Positions 40,848 to 48,235 of a stretch of 64,000 nt of DNA are shown in pieces. Both the position numbers and the translations under genes were made by a program. The notes beneath the pieces are model-generated. The model was given only the letters and a program-made list of their open reading frames with translations, did no database searches and was not told where the DNA came from. The stretch comes from a virus, in IMG/VR virus record IMGVR_UViG_3300020582_000006, positions 1 through 64,000 of that record. One strand, given 5' to 3'. Numbering within the stretch: the first letter of the stretch is position 1; each line of letters opens with the position of its first letter.

Positions 40848-41834
40848 TCAGGGTTTTCCTCGTTTCCCCGCTGCCGGGCGAATCGCCTGGCCTGGTCGGA
40901 CGACGAGGAAATCGGCCGTCAGCTCTGCCGGACACGCAGGCCAAAGTCCGCGAACGGTATCCATCCATTTCGATATCTGTTCCCGGAATCGACGTGGTCG
41001 CGCGTAGTCTATTACCCCTAATTGAAATTCCAGTCCCGCTTCTCCGAATATGGGGATGAGTTGCTCCTGCGTTGCCGTGAAGCAGCGCCAGATGAGCCAA
41101 CACGTGAAATCCAGTGCGCCCGGAGCATGCGCCAGCTGCCGGACTATGTTCATATCAATCGGGATCGGGTGGTTTTTTACTTCGTTCCAGAACTGCTCTG
41201 ACAGCACGATGACGTTCTGAAAGTCTTCACCCGGCAATCCGGGGTGGTCGCCGTTTGAATACCAAAGCCGCATCTGATCGAAGAAATTGAACCGTGACCG
41301 ATCGATGTATCTGGCCTGTCCTCTTGTGCCGTCGGTACTGAAGTAGATCGTGGCATCAAAAAGGCGCTCGAAGCCCTCGACGATGCGTTTGTAGTGGAAC
41401 CCGCTGGTACTGAGTCCGAACTCGCGGAGCATCTCAGCTGCGCTGTCGAAGGTAACGCGTCGGTTCTGTTTGATCACAGCAAGAGTACTGATCCATAAGG
41501 GAATAAGCCGGTCCTGACCGAAGGGAAGCCCCAGTTTGGAAGTGGTCGCTATGCGTAATGAGAACCGCCCGTTGACTCGCGTATACTCCTTGACCCCTGC
41601 AGCTGGCCGCCGGATAGGAAGCCCGCACAGAACGAATGGACGCGTGTTATAGCCTATCGATTGTCGGCCTTCCTCTCTCGCCGCCCGGACCAGTTCGATA
41701 CCTTCGACGCGCTTCTGAAATTGCTTTGATACGCCACGAAGTTCGCGTCGGACCGGCTCGGCTGGAAGATCCAACCCGTTGACGAAGTCCGTATCCCCTG
41801 CTCTCACCAATGCCGGTTTTATGTTGTCTTTCAT
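40848..41834 (-). CDS. repA: Plasmid replication initiator, RepA_C-like
   Basis: The 328-residue protein resembles 'plasmid encoded RepA' initiators: GRFSLRIATTSKLGLPFGQD, RLIPLWISTLAVIKQNRRVT, SAAEMLREFGLSTSGFHYKR (a winged-helix-type block), then LFDATIYFSTDG and a second winged-helix-like part near HPIPIDMNIVRQLAHAPGAL. Such proteins bind iterons and melt the origin. The ATG at 41834 is chosen for its ATGA overlap with the upstream stop. Iterons lie directly 3' of the gene. Its presence in a phage genome is the main sign of a phage-plasmid. Confidence 0.82.
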   Translation of the reverse strand: MKDNIKPALVRAGDTDFVNGLDLPAEPVRRELRGVSKQFQKRVEGIELVRAAREEGRQSIGYNTRPFVLCGLPIRRPAAGVKEYTRVNGRFSLRIATTSKLGLPFGQDRLIPLWISTLAVIKQNRRVTFDSAAEMLREFGLSTSGFHYKRIVEGFERLFDATIYFSTDGTRGQARYIDRSRFNFFDQMRLWYSNGDHPGLPGEDFQNVIVLSEQFWNEVKNHPIPIDMNIVRQLAHAPGALDFTCWLIWRCFTATQEQLIPIFGEAGLEFQLGVIDYARPRRFREQISKWMDTVRGLWPACPAELTADFLVVRPGQAIRPAAGKRGKP

Positions 41835-42196
41835 AGCTCGTGGCACTCGAACAGACTCCCCTGGCTGTAGATGGAACGTAACGCCTCGCGCGGGATCTCC
41901 CATGCTGGCACACTCGCGTACTCGATCTCGGGCAGCAGCCACAGCTGGCCGGACTCGCGCGCCCGCCGGCGGCGCATGACGGCGATCTTATGCCGCGCGT
42001 CGGCCCGGGAGTGGCAGGGAGCGCAGCGGATCCGCACGCTCGATGTCCGGGGATCGTGCGTCTCATGCGTGAGCTGCACGTACCGCGGAATCGGGCACAG
42101 ACAGTCGCGGCAGACGGCGCCGCGCGAGGCGATCAGGGCCAGCCGGTACCGCTGCCACTCCGGACCATAGAACTGCCTGTAAGACGCCCGGATCAT
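41831..42196 (-). CDS. HNH-like nuclease or zinc protein
   Basis: The 121-residue protein from ATG 42196 (which overlaps the upstream stop) has the layout YGPEWQRYRLALIASRGAVC, RDCLCPIPRYVQLTHETHDP, then VRIRCAPCHSRADARHKI. C..C, a central His pair and C..CH..H resemble an HNH fold. Such genes beside rep/cos loci often encode nicking nucleases; a terminase accessory role is also possible. Confidence 0.65.
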   Translation of the reverse strand: MIRASYRQFYGPEWQRYRLALIASRGAVCRDCLCPIPRYVQLTHETHDPRTSSVRIRCAPCHSRADARHKIAVMRRRRARESGQLWLLPEIEYASVPAWEIPREALRSIYSQGSLFECHEL

Positions 42197-42462
42197 CGCT
42201 TTACGTGGGCTCTCTTCTTCCCAAGCGGCACTGTCGGCACAATCAGGCCGGACAGTATGTCGGCTTCTCTCGCCAGCGCGATCGGATTGGGCCGCACCGC
42301 TCCCGTGAACCAGCTGGAAAGCCCGGCTGCAGCTTCGGCGCAGCCTGAGCACAGTGTTTCGTCATGCCACGAGCACGGCGGATCGCAGGCGTTCTCTTCC
42401 GTGCAGGCGCAGACTCTGCAGGCACGTTGTTTCGGCTTCGCCGGGAGGCGCGGTTTTCTCAT
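42193..42462 (-). CDS. Small Cys-rich protein
   Basis: Eighty-nine residues from MRKPRLPAKPKQRACRVCAC. Three Cys clusters (CRVCAC, CDPPC, CSGCAEA) with a His suggest zinc binding, and this 'rvC.C....AC......C.W...dlCs.C' pattern is often seen in phage and Acidobacteria/Proteobacteria accessory proteins. ATGA overlaps on both sides. Confidence 0.62.
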   Translation of the reverse strand: MRKPRLPAKPKQRACRVCACTEENACDPPCSWHDETLCSGCAEAAAGLSSWFTGAVRPNPIALAREADILSGLIVPTVPLGKKRAHVKR

Positions 42463-42986
42463 CGGGCAGCCTCGGCTTTCTTCGGGAACAGCCCCATGAG
42501 GATGCCTTGATAGCCGCTGTGTTCGTCGGCAACCGTGACTAACGGATCGCCGACCAGTTCGATCCGGCCGTCGACGATCTTGTATTCCTGAATGGCAGTC
42601 TGCTGGTAATCGGCTGTCTCGAGCGAACAGGCGACAGCCTCTCGTCTGGGGATTATCCCCAGGTTCATGCAATCCTCGATCGTCAGCTGGAATACCTCGC
42701 GGAAGGCTTGCAGTTCCGGCCGCGTACTGAATGAGATCAGCGTATCGCTCAACATGATCACGGCCTGGATCCCGCCCGACTGGACGCGCCGCCGCAGGTC
42801 TTCGCCCAGTTCAATCTTGCACTCCCGATTGTTGGTCACCTCGTCGTCAACCAGGACGACGTCATAGGAGCCGTCCTGGCGGATCAGATGGAACATCTGC
42901 GTCAAATCGCCCTTGTTCAGGACGATCTGGTCGATGCCGTAGTTCAGCGTTCTCGCTGCCATAGCGATCAGTTCCTCTGTCGTCAT
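42459..42986 (-). CDS. Hypothetical protein
   Basis: The 175-residue protein is alpha/beta: MTTEELIAMAARTLNYGIDQ, YDVVLVDDEVTNNRECKIEL, then DLRRRVQSGGIQAVIMLSDT. The order of strands and helices could be a response-regulator-like or other Rossmann-type fold, but no motif is decisive. It lies between the ParA-partner gene and the rep cluster. Confidence 0.6.
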   Translation of the reverse strand: MTTEELIAMAARTLNYGIDQIVLNKGDLTQMFHLIRQDGSYDVVLVDDEVTNNRECKIELGEDLRRRVQSGGIQAVIMLSDTLISFSTRPELQAFREVFQLTIEDCMNLGIIPRREAVACSLETADYQQTAIQEYKIVDGRIELVGDPLVTVADEHSGYQGILMGLFPKKAEAAR

Positions 42987-42991
42987 GGGCC

Positions 42992-43216
42992 TTAATCCAT
43001 GTGCTCCAGCTTCTCGGCCGCCGACTGCACGATAAACGCGCTGCGGCTGATGCCCAGGCGTCTGGCCCCCTTGTCGATGCGGCCAAGCAGAACCGGATCG
43101 ATCCGTATCATCGTGGGTTTCTTGTTGGCCTGTTCGTCGGGCAACCTGCCCGACTTCGAGATGAAGGCTTTGGCCTTGCGTTCTTTGACTGCGGTGGGAT
43201 TTCTAGCGATTGCCAT
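42992..43216 (-). CDS. Ribbon-helix-helix protein, likely ParA partner
   Basis: Seventy-four residues: a basic N-terminus (VKERKAKAFISKSGRLPDEQ) and a C-terminal ribbon-helix-helix (KPTMIRIDPVLLGRIDKGAR, LGISRSAFIVQSAAEKLE). Its start lies inside the end of parA (14-base overlap). Short ParA plus a small ribbon-helix-helix protein with a flexible N-terminus is the type Ib partition layout (ParF/ParG), where the small protein binds the centromere and represses the operon. Confidence 0.75.
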   Translation of the reverse strand: MAIARNPTAVKERKAKAFISKSGRLPDEQANKKPTMIRIDPVLLGRIDKGARRLGISRSAFIVQSAAEKLEHMD

Positions 43217-43865
43217 TCGATACCTCTTGTATATCGTTTGTATAGAGGAATTTTACAAGCTGATTCATCTCGTCCGCGGCCTTCTGGTCCTCGCGGTATT
43301 CGGCCACGGACAGGCCCAGCGCGGCCGCGTTCGGGAAGGCCTTGCGCCGTCCGATCATGCAGGGGGCGATCTCGATGCCGGCGATCTCGCGCAAAGCGGC
43401 CAGCGCCGCCTCGTTGTCTTTGCCCTGCGGATCGGCCTCATTGATGACGGCGACGGCGCGCAGCGACTCATTGATCTCGCGGGCTTCCGCTACCAGCTCG
43501 CATGTCTCTTCGCTGCGCCACAGATCAAAGCTGCGCGGCTTGAGCGGGATCAGGACGGTATCGGCGACCGTGAGCGCCGCCCGCAGGCTGCCGGTCGCGT
43601 CCTCGCCGCCGATGTCGATCACGATGTCGGCGAACTTCGAGGTCAGCTGCCGGACCTGAGTCCGGATATTCGCGCCGCGCAAAGCGACGGCGGTGTAACC
43701 CGACTTGCCCTTCGCTGTCGTGCGCAGATCGGTGAACGCGAGCGCCGCGCCCTCGGCGTCGATCAGCAGAACGTCCCGGCCGTTCGCGGCTAACGTGATT
43801 GCCAGATTCACTGCCAGGGTCGTTTTGCCAACGCCGCCTTTCAGGTTGCCGACCGTAAAAATCAT
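43203..43865 (-). CDS. parA: ParA-family partition ATPase
   Basis: The 220-residue protein has the deviant Walker A GNLKGGVGKTTLAVNLA (residues 6-22), VLLIDAEGAALAFTD, ADIVIDIGGEDATGSLRAAL, and VLIPLKPRSFDLWRSEET. It is a short (type Ib) ParA lacking an N-terminal DNA-binding domain. It would segregate the genome in the plasmid state with the ribbon-helix-helix protein as adaptor. The two long ParB-domain proteins elsewhere are less likely partners. Confidence 0.92.
   Translation of the reverse strand: MIFTVGNLKGGVGKTTLAVNLAITLAANGRDVLLIDAEGAALAFTDLRTTAKGKSGYTAVALRGANIRTQVRQLTSKFADIVIDIGGEDATGSLRAALTVADTVLIPLKPRSFDLWRSEETCELVAEAREINESLRAVAVINEADPQGKDNEAALAALREIAGIEIAPCMIGRRKAFPNAAALGLSVAEYREDQKAADEMNQLVKFLYTNDIQEVSNGNR
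43226..43250. promoter_or_regulatory. Operator-like repeats before the ParA partner gene
   Basis: Within the end of parA lies CTTGTATATCGTTTGTATAG, with two TTGTATA copies 11 bp apart and outer CCTCT/AGAGG arms. The 10-mer CTTGTATATC recurs in inverted form at 44088-44097 upstream of the operon. A ParG-type protein could bind both sites. Confidence 0.45.
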
Positions 43866-44044
43866 GCAGGCTCCTCTTCAATCGGGATTTCATCAGAAGC
43901 CCCGGTGACCCATTCGATGCCCTGTTTCACGCCCTGTTCGTAGGACATCCCCGGCACGGAACTGCCGCCGTGTTCCTCCCACGCGTTGGCGGAGTTGAGA
44001 ACATTGTCGATTTCAGAATCGGTTCGTTTGATCTTGTATGCCAT
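43862..44044 (-). CDS. Small acidic protein before parA
   Basis: Sixty residues from MAYKIKRTDSEIDNVLNSAN with EHGGSSVPGMSYEQGVKQGI. First gene of the leftward parA operon, overlapping parA by 4 bases. I have seen similar small proteins in phages but know no function. Confidence 0.6.
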   Translation of the reverse strand: MAYKIKRTDSEIDNVLNSANAWEEHGGSSVPGMSYEQGVKQGIEWVTGASDEIPIEEEPA

Positions 44045-44108
44045 TGCTTCCTTTCCACATGGACCGATTATCAAACGAGTGACAACAGATATACAAGCGC
44101 AATCGGTT
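44045..44108. promoter_or_regulatory. Divergent region with inverted copy of the parA-region 10-mer
   Basis: This short gap lies between the leftward parA operon and a rightward gene pair. GATATACAAG at 44088-44097 is the exact inverse of CTTGTATATC at 43226-43235. TTATCA and TATGAT hexamers could serve promoters. Assigned as a control region by position. Confidence 0.4.
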
Positions 44109-44588
44109 ATGATACGACAAATGATGAAACCGTTCACCGAAGGCACGCCGCCGCCCGCCCGCTTCAATGCAGGCGAACGGGCGTTCTATAACGGCAAGTA
44201 TCAGGCGATCCTGAAAGACGCCGGTGGCATGGTAATCCTTACCATCCGGCGCGAAGACCGGCGGCCGGTCACCGACTGGCGAGACGTGCAGTGGATCAAG
44301 AACCAGTTACTCGGTCCGGAGGTGGAGGCTGTGCAGCTCTTCCCGGCCGAGTCGCGGCTGGTCGATACTTCGAACCAGTTCTATCTCTATGCCTCCAAGC
44401 AGGAAGGCTATCGCTTCCCCTTCGGCTTCACTGAGCGGCGGGTAGCTGAGGGCATCAGCGTCAAGCTCGAAAACTGTGCGCCGTCACAGCAGCGGCCGTT
44501 CGCCGATCACGTCCGGCCCGCGGATCTGAAAGAGAGCGAGGAACTGCTGGCGCAGGAACTCCGCGAGGTCGGGATCGAACCGCTGTGA
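44109..44588 (+). CDS. DUF7694-like phage protein
   Basis: The 159-residue protein (MIRQMMKPFTEG...) has the block DWRDVQWIKNQLLGPEVEAV, LFPAESRLVDTSNQFYLYAS and FPFGFTERRVAEG, which matches my memory of a widespread phage domain of unknown role (DUF7694). ATG codons at 44109, 44121 and 44124 are all possible starts; no clear ribosome site decides. Its stop overlaps the next gene. Confidence 0.7.
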   Translation: MIRQMMKPFTEGTPPPARFNAGERAFYNGKYQAILKDAGGMVILTIRREDRRPVTDWRDVQWIKNQLLGPEVEAVQLFPAESRLVDTSNQFYLYASKQEGYRFPFGFTERRVAEGISVKLENCAPSQQRPFADHVRPADLKESEELLAQELREVGIEPL

Positions 44589-44881
44589 TCTGTGACATCT
44601 GCCTTGCGCCGCACGAAGAACTGTGGGGATTCTCAGTCGCCGGCTTCTATGAACCGTTTACCGATGTCGTGAACGTTGCCGGCGAGTGGGGAGTCTGCGA
44701 CGAATGCAAGCTGCTGATCGACGCGCGGGACGCCGCCGGGATTGTAGCTCGCGTCAAGACTGACAGCGCCCGGGTGACGCGGCTTATCGCGCCGTTCTAT
44801 GTGATGCTGATCGCCAACATCACGGGGCCGCTGGTCCGGATTCGCGACCAGACGACCCCGCTCTATGGCATTATCGAGTGA
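44585..44881 (+). CDS. Small protein with two CxxC motifs
   Basis: Ninety-eight residues from GTG: CDICLAPHEELWGFSV and WGVCDECKLLIDARDAAGIV, a four-Cys zinc site, then helical and beta parts. GTGA overlap with the previous stop. Unknown role. Confidence 0.62.
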   Translation: MICDICLAPHEELWGFSVAGFYEPFTDVVNVAGEWGVCDECKLLIDARDAAGIVARVKTDSARVTRLIAPFYVMLIANITGPLVRIRDQTTPLYGIIE

Positions 44882-44948
44882 GCTTCCAGTTCCTCTGAAA
44901 TCAGGTGCGGTTTTCTGCAATCGGGATACGCGAGTCCCGAAACAGAAA

Positions 44949-44973
44949 AGCCAGCGGTTCACGGCCGCTGGCT
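44949..44973. terminator. Hairpin after the 44.1-44.9 kb gene pair
   Basis: A 9-bp stem AGCCAGCGG/CCGCTGGCT with a 7-base loop. Rightward it is followed by GGTTTCAAT, leftward by TTTTCTGTTT, so it may work on both strands, best leftward. Confidence 0.45.
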
Positions 44974-45007
44974 GGTTTCAATCCGGGGACTGAAAGGCGG
45001 TGGTTCT

Positions 45008-45085
45008 ATGTACACCGTTAGACTGATGGTCACGATCCATATGATCGTGATCGTGATAACGCTGTCGTTCCGTAAGGGCCGATAA
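45008..45085 (+). CDS. Possible hydrophobic micro-protein
   Basis: ATG with AAAGGCGGTGG upstream opens 25 codons (MYTVRLMVTIHMIVIVITLS...), a likely single membrane helix. No neighbour overlap supports it, and the DNA contains an inverted repeat (CACGATC/GATCGTG) that may explain the sequence otherwise. Apart from this, 44882-45232 shows only the hairpin above. Confidence 0.25.
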   Translation: MYTVRLMVTIHMIVIVITLSFRKGR

Positions 45086-45232
45086 GCTGAATCAGGGGAA
45101 GCTGGGCAGCAACCCGGCTTTCCCTCAGTCTTGAAAATACCACAGACGGGATAAAATCTGGTCTCAGGCTGCCTAGTCCGGCCAGACGACAAGCGGGAAA
45201 CCTCACCCGCTGGCAGCCTGCCTCGAAGAACA

Positions 45233-45826
45233 TCATTTCCATAACTTCTCGAACCGGGCCGCATTCGTAGCGGTATACTTCACCGTGTGCTCGATCTTGC
45301 GATGGCCGAGGTAGTCCTGAATGAGCCGGGTGTCGGCGCCCTGATCGGCAAGGGCGAAGCCGCAAGCGTGCCGCAGCATGTGCGGGTGGGCCGTGAAGGG
45401 CAGGTCAGCCGCTGCGCTCGCGGTCTTGAGCAGATAGTTCACGCTCGACCGGTGCAGAGGCTTGCGCTGTTCCGAGACAAAGAAGGCTTTGACGGTCGCC
45501 GGCACGTTCATGGCTGTCCGGACTTTGAGCCAGGTCCTGATCGCCCGCACTTCCTCGACGCGCAGCGGGTGAGTGGTCGAGAGCCCGCGCTTGAGGCGTT
45601 TGACATGCAGGATGCGGCTTTCGGTGTCCACATGGTCGAGCGGCAGGCTGCAGATCTCCGACACGCGATAGCCGTGGCGGAAGCTGAGAAGCAGCAGGCA
45701 GCGATCGCGCTCCCGGTTGCGGCTGATCTCGGAGGCGGCGTCGATGAGTTTCTCGACCTCGCGTGCGGTAAGGTGCAGGCGGTCTGATTTGTCGGGTTTT
45801 TCGTCTTGTTTTGCGTTGTTTCCCAT
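45233..45826 (-). CDS. FimB/XerC-like tyrosine recombinase
   Basis: The 197-residue protein consists of the catalytic domain only, like FimB/FimE. The residues are all present: R54 (HGYRVSEICS), K76 (LHVKRLKRG), H149 and R152 (HPHMLRHACG), H175 (YLGHRKIEHT) and nucleophile Y184 (VKYT). It could resolve dimers of the plasmid form, integrate the genome, or invert a segment. Lack of an arm-binding domain argues against a lambda-type integrase. The nearby 62-bp palindrome with 12-bp arms and 6-bp spacers is a possible target. Confidence 0.88.
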   Translation of the reverse strand: MGNNAKQDEKPDKSDRLHLTAREVEKLIDAASEISRNRERDRCLLLLSFRHGYRVSEICSLPLDHVDTESRILHVKRLKRGLSTTHPLRVEEVRAIRTWLKVRTAMNVPATVKAFFVSEQRKPLHRSSVNYLLKTASAAADLPFTAHPHMLRHACGFALADQGADTRLIQDYLGHRKIEHTVKYTATNAARFEKLWK

Positions 45827-46248
45827 TTTGTTGAAAGTAAGCCTTTCTGGAATCGGCTCAAGTCCGCGCCAAACGCGGGTGAGTCCTTCTTACTTTCCAC
45901 AAAATAGCCCTATTTGTCGAGAGTAACCGTACTCAGGGTCCTATAACCCCACTTCCACCGGCCAGATCGCGTACAACCTGGCATAGTAAGGGTCCGCCGT
46001 TCTTCTTCGAGAACCAGGCGCTCTCACTCTCCGCAGATCTTCCGCCTCAGCTCGCGCTCACTTAGAGCGTCATTCACAAAATTTTATACATCCTTTTCGA
46101 ACCTTCATGCATTGATAAAAGCCCGAAAATTCGCAAGTCCGTACAAACAGGACTTATCTTACATTTCAGTTGACGAATAAATGAACAATCATGTAGCATT
46201 TGGCAGGTTCCGGTGAGCGTAATTACGCGTCTTACCTTGTAAGTCTGG
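45827..46248. other. AT-rich intergenic region
   Basis: About 420 bp between the divergent recombinase and winged-helix genes. The right half (46070-46260) is clearly AT-richer than its surroundings and contains the inverted repeat AAGTCC...GGACTT (46135-46155). It probably holds promoters for both genes. I see no gene in it. Confidence 0.5.
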
Positions 46249-46932
46249 ATGGTTTGTATGCTGGAACACGTGAATGGATCGGAATTACGATCCACGTTCC
46301 CTGCCGCCGATCAGAGATTAGTCGCCCGATCCAGCATCATCACTGACAGGCTGATACCGCCGATGGCGCGCCTGCTCTATCTGTTTCTCGACGACAAAGC
46401 CAATGGGGAAGATCACGTCGCCATAGATCAGGCGGAAGCCGGACGGATGCTCGGAGTCTGCCGGCGGCAGGTCAATAAACTGGCCAGTTTACTGCAGAAT
46501 GCGGGCTATATTATGGCCCGCCGCTCGCGCCGGGGATCGGCTGAGTATCGCTTCGTCTGGCGCAAACCGGCCGCTCTGGCAGCCTCACTTTCCCGGGAAA
46601 GTCCGGCCGTACCGTTGCCGGACAACGCGATCTATGCGGATATTATTTCGCAAATCAGCGGGGAAACTCCCAGTCCGCGGCTGCTCGACAGAATCCGTGA
46701 CGTCGAGACCCGGCTCGATGTGCCGGAACAAGTGATATGCCGCTGGCTCGACGATAAATGCCGCGAACTCAGAGGCAGGGCCGGCGGGCGCCCGTTCGTC
46801 GGGATCCTGGGCAAAGCAGTCGTCGAAGACCTCCCGGGCTGGCTGAGAGTCAATGCGGACCGCGTGCGCGAAGACTTCCGCCGGCGCGATCTGCGCCGCC
46901 AGATGCAACTCGGCTTCGCCCGCTCGTCCTGA
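46249..46932 (+). CDS. Winged-helix protein, possible replication initiator
   Basis: The 227-residue protein has a winged-helix domain at about 30-105 (ITDRLIPPMARLLYLFLDDK, VAIDQAEAGRMLGVCRRQVN, KLASLLQNAGYIMARRSRRG) and a C-terminal helical part (DVPEQVICRWLDDKCRELRG) followed by a basic tail. This resembles replisome-organiser or plasmid initiator proteins. It lies just before a palindrome with DnaA-box-like flanks. ATG codons at 46249 and 46258 are both possible. A transcription regulator is the alternative. Confidence 0.62.
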   Translation: MVCMLEHVNGSELRSTFPAADQRLVARSSIITDRLIPPMARLLYLFLDDKANGEDHVAIDQAEAGRMLGVCRRQVNKLASLLQNAGYIMARRSRRGSAEYRFVWRKPAALAASLSRESPAVPLPDNAIYADIISQISGETPSPRLLDRIRDVETRLDVPEQVICRWLDDKCRELRGRAGGRPFVGILGKAVVEDLPGWLRVNADRVREDFRRRDLRRQMQLGFARSS

Positions 46933-46951
46933 CTCGAAACCTTATGCGAAA

Positions 46952-46975
46952 TTTTCCACAGCAGGGTTTTCCACA
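46952..46975 (+). other. Two DnaA-box-like sites left of the palindrome
   Basis: TTTTCCACA occurs at 46952-46960 and 46967-46975, 15 bp apart. The inner copy ends 6 bp before the palindrome, and an inverted partner TGTGGAAAA starts 7 bp after it (47051-47059). Each differs from the DnaA consensus by one base. Confidence 0.55.
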
Positions 46976-46981
46976 ACCCGA

Positions 46982-47043
46982 TCAAGAAGAGAACTATAGT
47001 TCTCTTCTTGAATTCAAGAAGAGAACTATAGTTCTCTTCTTGA
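46982..47043. repeat. 62-bp perfect palindrome made of two 30-bp palindromes
   Basis: Two identical 30-bp palindromes (46982-47011 and 47014-47043), each with 12-bp arms TCAAGAAGAGAA around the spacer CTATAG, are separated by AT. The whole 62 bp is itself a perfect palindrome. Near-symmetric DnaA-box-like sites flank it. It could be a recombinase core pair, a telomere-resolution-type site, a centromere, or part of an origin. A palindrome this perfect can also be an assembly artefact. Confidence 0.95.
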
Positions 47044-47059
47044 ATAAACCTGTGGAAAA

Positions 47060-47425
47060 CTGCCTGCTCGCCTTCTGTTTTCAGTGGCATAGCTCTTGTG
47101 CGCTTCCCTGTGGGGCGCACTTCGGACGCTTTCCGCCTCCCGGCCGCGCTCAGGCCGCGCCGGGCGCTTTCGGGCGGGCGGATGGCCGCCGGCGGCGGAT
47201 CGGCGCGTCTGAGTGCACGGAAAACGCAAAGGGCGGCGCAATTCGCGTGACATGTCACACACAAATCGCGCTGCCGCCGAAATTTCCGCTTCGCGCGCGC
47301 GAAGGCTTTTCCGTTATACGGAGTATTTACTTAAAAGTCAGACAGTCTAATACCGCGCTCAATTATCCACAGCTGCCTGTGGGAAAACCCCCGACTGACG
47401 GACTGACTGACCTTCAAAAACAACC
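47060..47425. other. GC-rich non-coding segment with consensus DnaA box
   Basis: No convincing gene lies here. The segment is very GC-rich up to about 47310, then AT-richer. TTATCCACA at 47363-47371 is an exact DnaA box, followed by an imperfect inverse (CTGTGGGAAAA at 47377). Together with the palindrome this looks like an origin region. Confidence 0.5.
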
Positions 47426-47461
47426 GGAAAACCCCGACCGCGCGGGGCTTTCCCATTTTTT
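47426..47461 (+). terminator. Intrinsic terminator before the 47.5-kb gene
   Basis: GGAAA-A-CCCCG pairs with CGGGG-C-TTTCC (one mismatch) around a 6-base loop, followed by CATTTTTTG. It would end rightward transcription from the winged-helix gene and isolate the operon that begins at 47478. Confidence 0.75.
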
Positions 47462-47477
47462 GTGTAGATTAGGACCA

Positions 47478-47786
47478 ATGCCGCGAATAACAGCCGAAGA
47501 CCTGCAATTACGGGATGCAATGGAAATTCAGCGGGCGCACGACATCCTGAAAGTTATTGCCCTTGAAGAAATTCCGGTGGGTTTCGACGGGCCGGAGGCG
47601 GAATTGCAGCGGCGAATGATGTTCTCCGCGCTCGACGTTCTTTGCTGGGTCCTGCGCCACGATCACAACACACACTTCGAACAGAATCTCGCGGCGATCG
47701 AACGCGCCGCGGCCGCCGCAGGCTTTCATCTGAGCCGCGCCGATGACGAAGAAACCAGCGTGAAGGACGTGCCTGAAACGAAGTGA
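47478..47786 (+). CDS. Hypothetical helical protein
   Basis: The 102-residue protein from ATG 47478 is mostly helical (LRDAMEIQRAHDILKVIALE, AELQRRMMFSALDVLCWVLR). It lies directly after the terminator, as first gene of the rightward operon to 51.1 kb. Similar small helical proteins occur in many phages. Unrecognised. Confidence 0.6.
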   Translation: MPRITAEDLQLRDAMEIQRAHDILKVIALEEIPVGFDGPEAELQRRMMFSALDVLCWVLRHDHNTHFEQNLAAIERAAAAAGFHLSRADDEETSVKDVPETK

Positions 47787-47881
47787 TTCAATTCGCCTGT
47801 ATGTGCGCGTGGATGGGAGGCTTGCAGGTATCTCTCTGTCCCCGGCATCCCCAGGCTCACGATTTCAAAGGAGACAAACCC

Positions 47882-48235
47882 TTGACGGAACCGAAATTCC
47901 TGCCCCGGAAACACCCCAAAGATCCGCGTGACATATGGACTCACTCCATCGTGTCGCACCGCACCGGACGCGGCTTCGTCGTCGTCGAGTGGAACAACGA
48001 AGTCGGCCAGTTCGATCCGGAGGATGCCCGCCACTTCGCCCATACCCTGATGCGGGAAGCGGACAATGCCGAGACGGACGCCTGGGTCTACTCCCTGCTG
48101 AAGGACAAATTGAAACTGGATGACCACATGATGGCCGCGATCATCACGGACTTCCGCACGGACCGCGCCAGACTCGAGCAGCTCGCCGGGTTGCGCACTA
48201 CCAAAGACGACTTACCAGAGGAGGACCGGCGATGA
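47882..48235 (+). CDS. Hypothetical protein
   Basis: The 117-residue protein is placed at TTG 47882 because AAAGGAGA lies 6 bases upstream; a GTG at 47783 in the same frame overlaps the previous stop and could give 33 more residues. It has WTHSIVSHRTGRGFVVVEWN, then DPEDARHFAHTLMREADNAE. The pattern of beta then 'A..f...ll..A..A..da' is shared with the next gene. Function unknown. Confidence 0.6.
   Translation: MTEPKFLPRKHPKDPRDIWTHSIVSHRTGRGFVVVEWNNEVGQFDPEDARHFAHTLMREADNAETDAWVYSLLKDKLKLDDHMMAAIITDFRTDRARLEQLAGLRTTKDDLPEEDRR

Noticed and set aside
42992-43216. Antitoxin of a toxin-antitoxin pair
   Set aside because: A ribbon-helix-helix protein would fit, but its neighbour is a clear ParA and no toxin-like gene is adjacent.
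45060-45130. SAM or other riboswitch in the gap before the recombinase
   Set aside because: Some inverted repeats are present, but I could not fit a known aptamer consensus.
45233-45826. Lambda-type integrase with att site
   Set aside because: The protein has only the catalytic domain, no nearby tRNA-type attachment sequence was found, and plasmid maintenance genes are present.
46982-47043. Protelomerase target proven by sequence
   Set aside because: No protelomerase-sized gene is in the window, so this stays a hypothesis.
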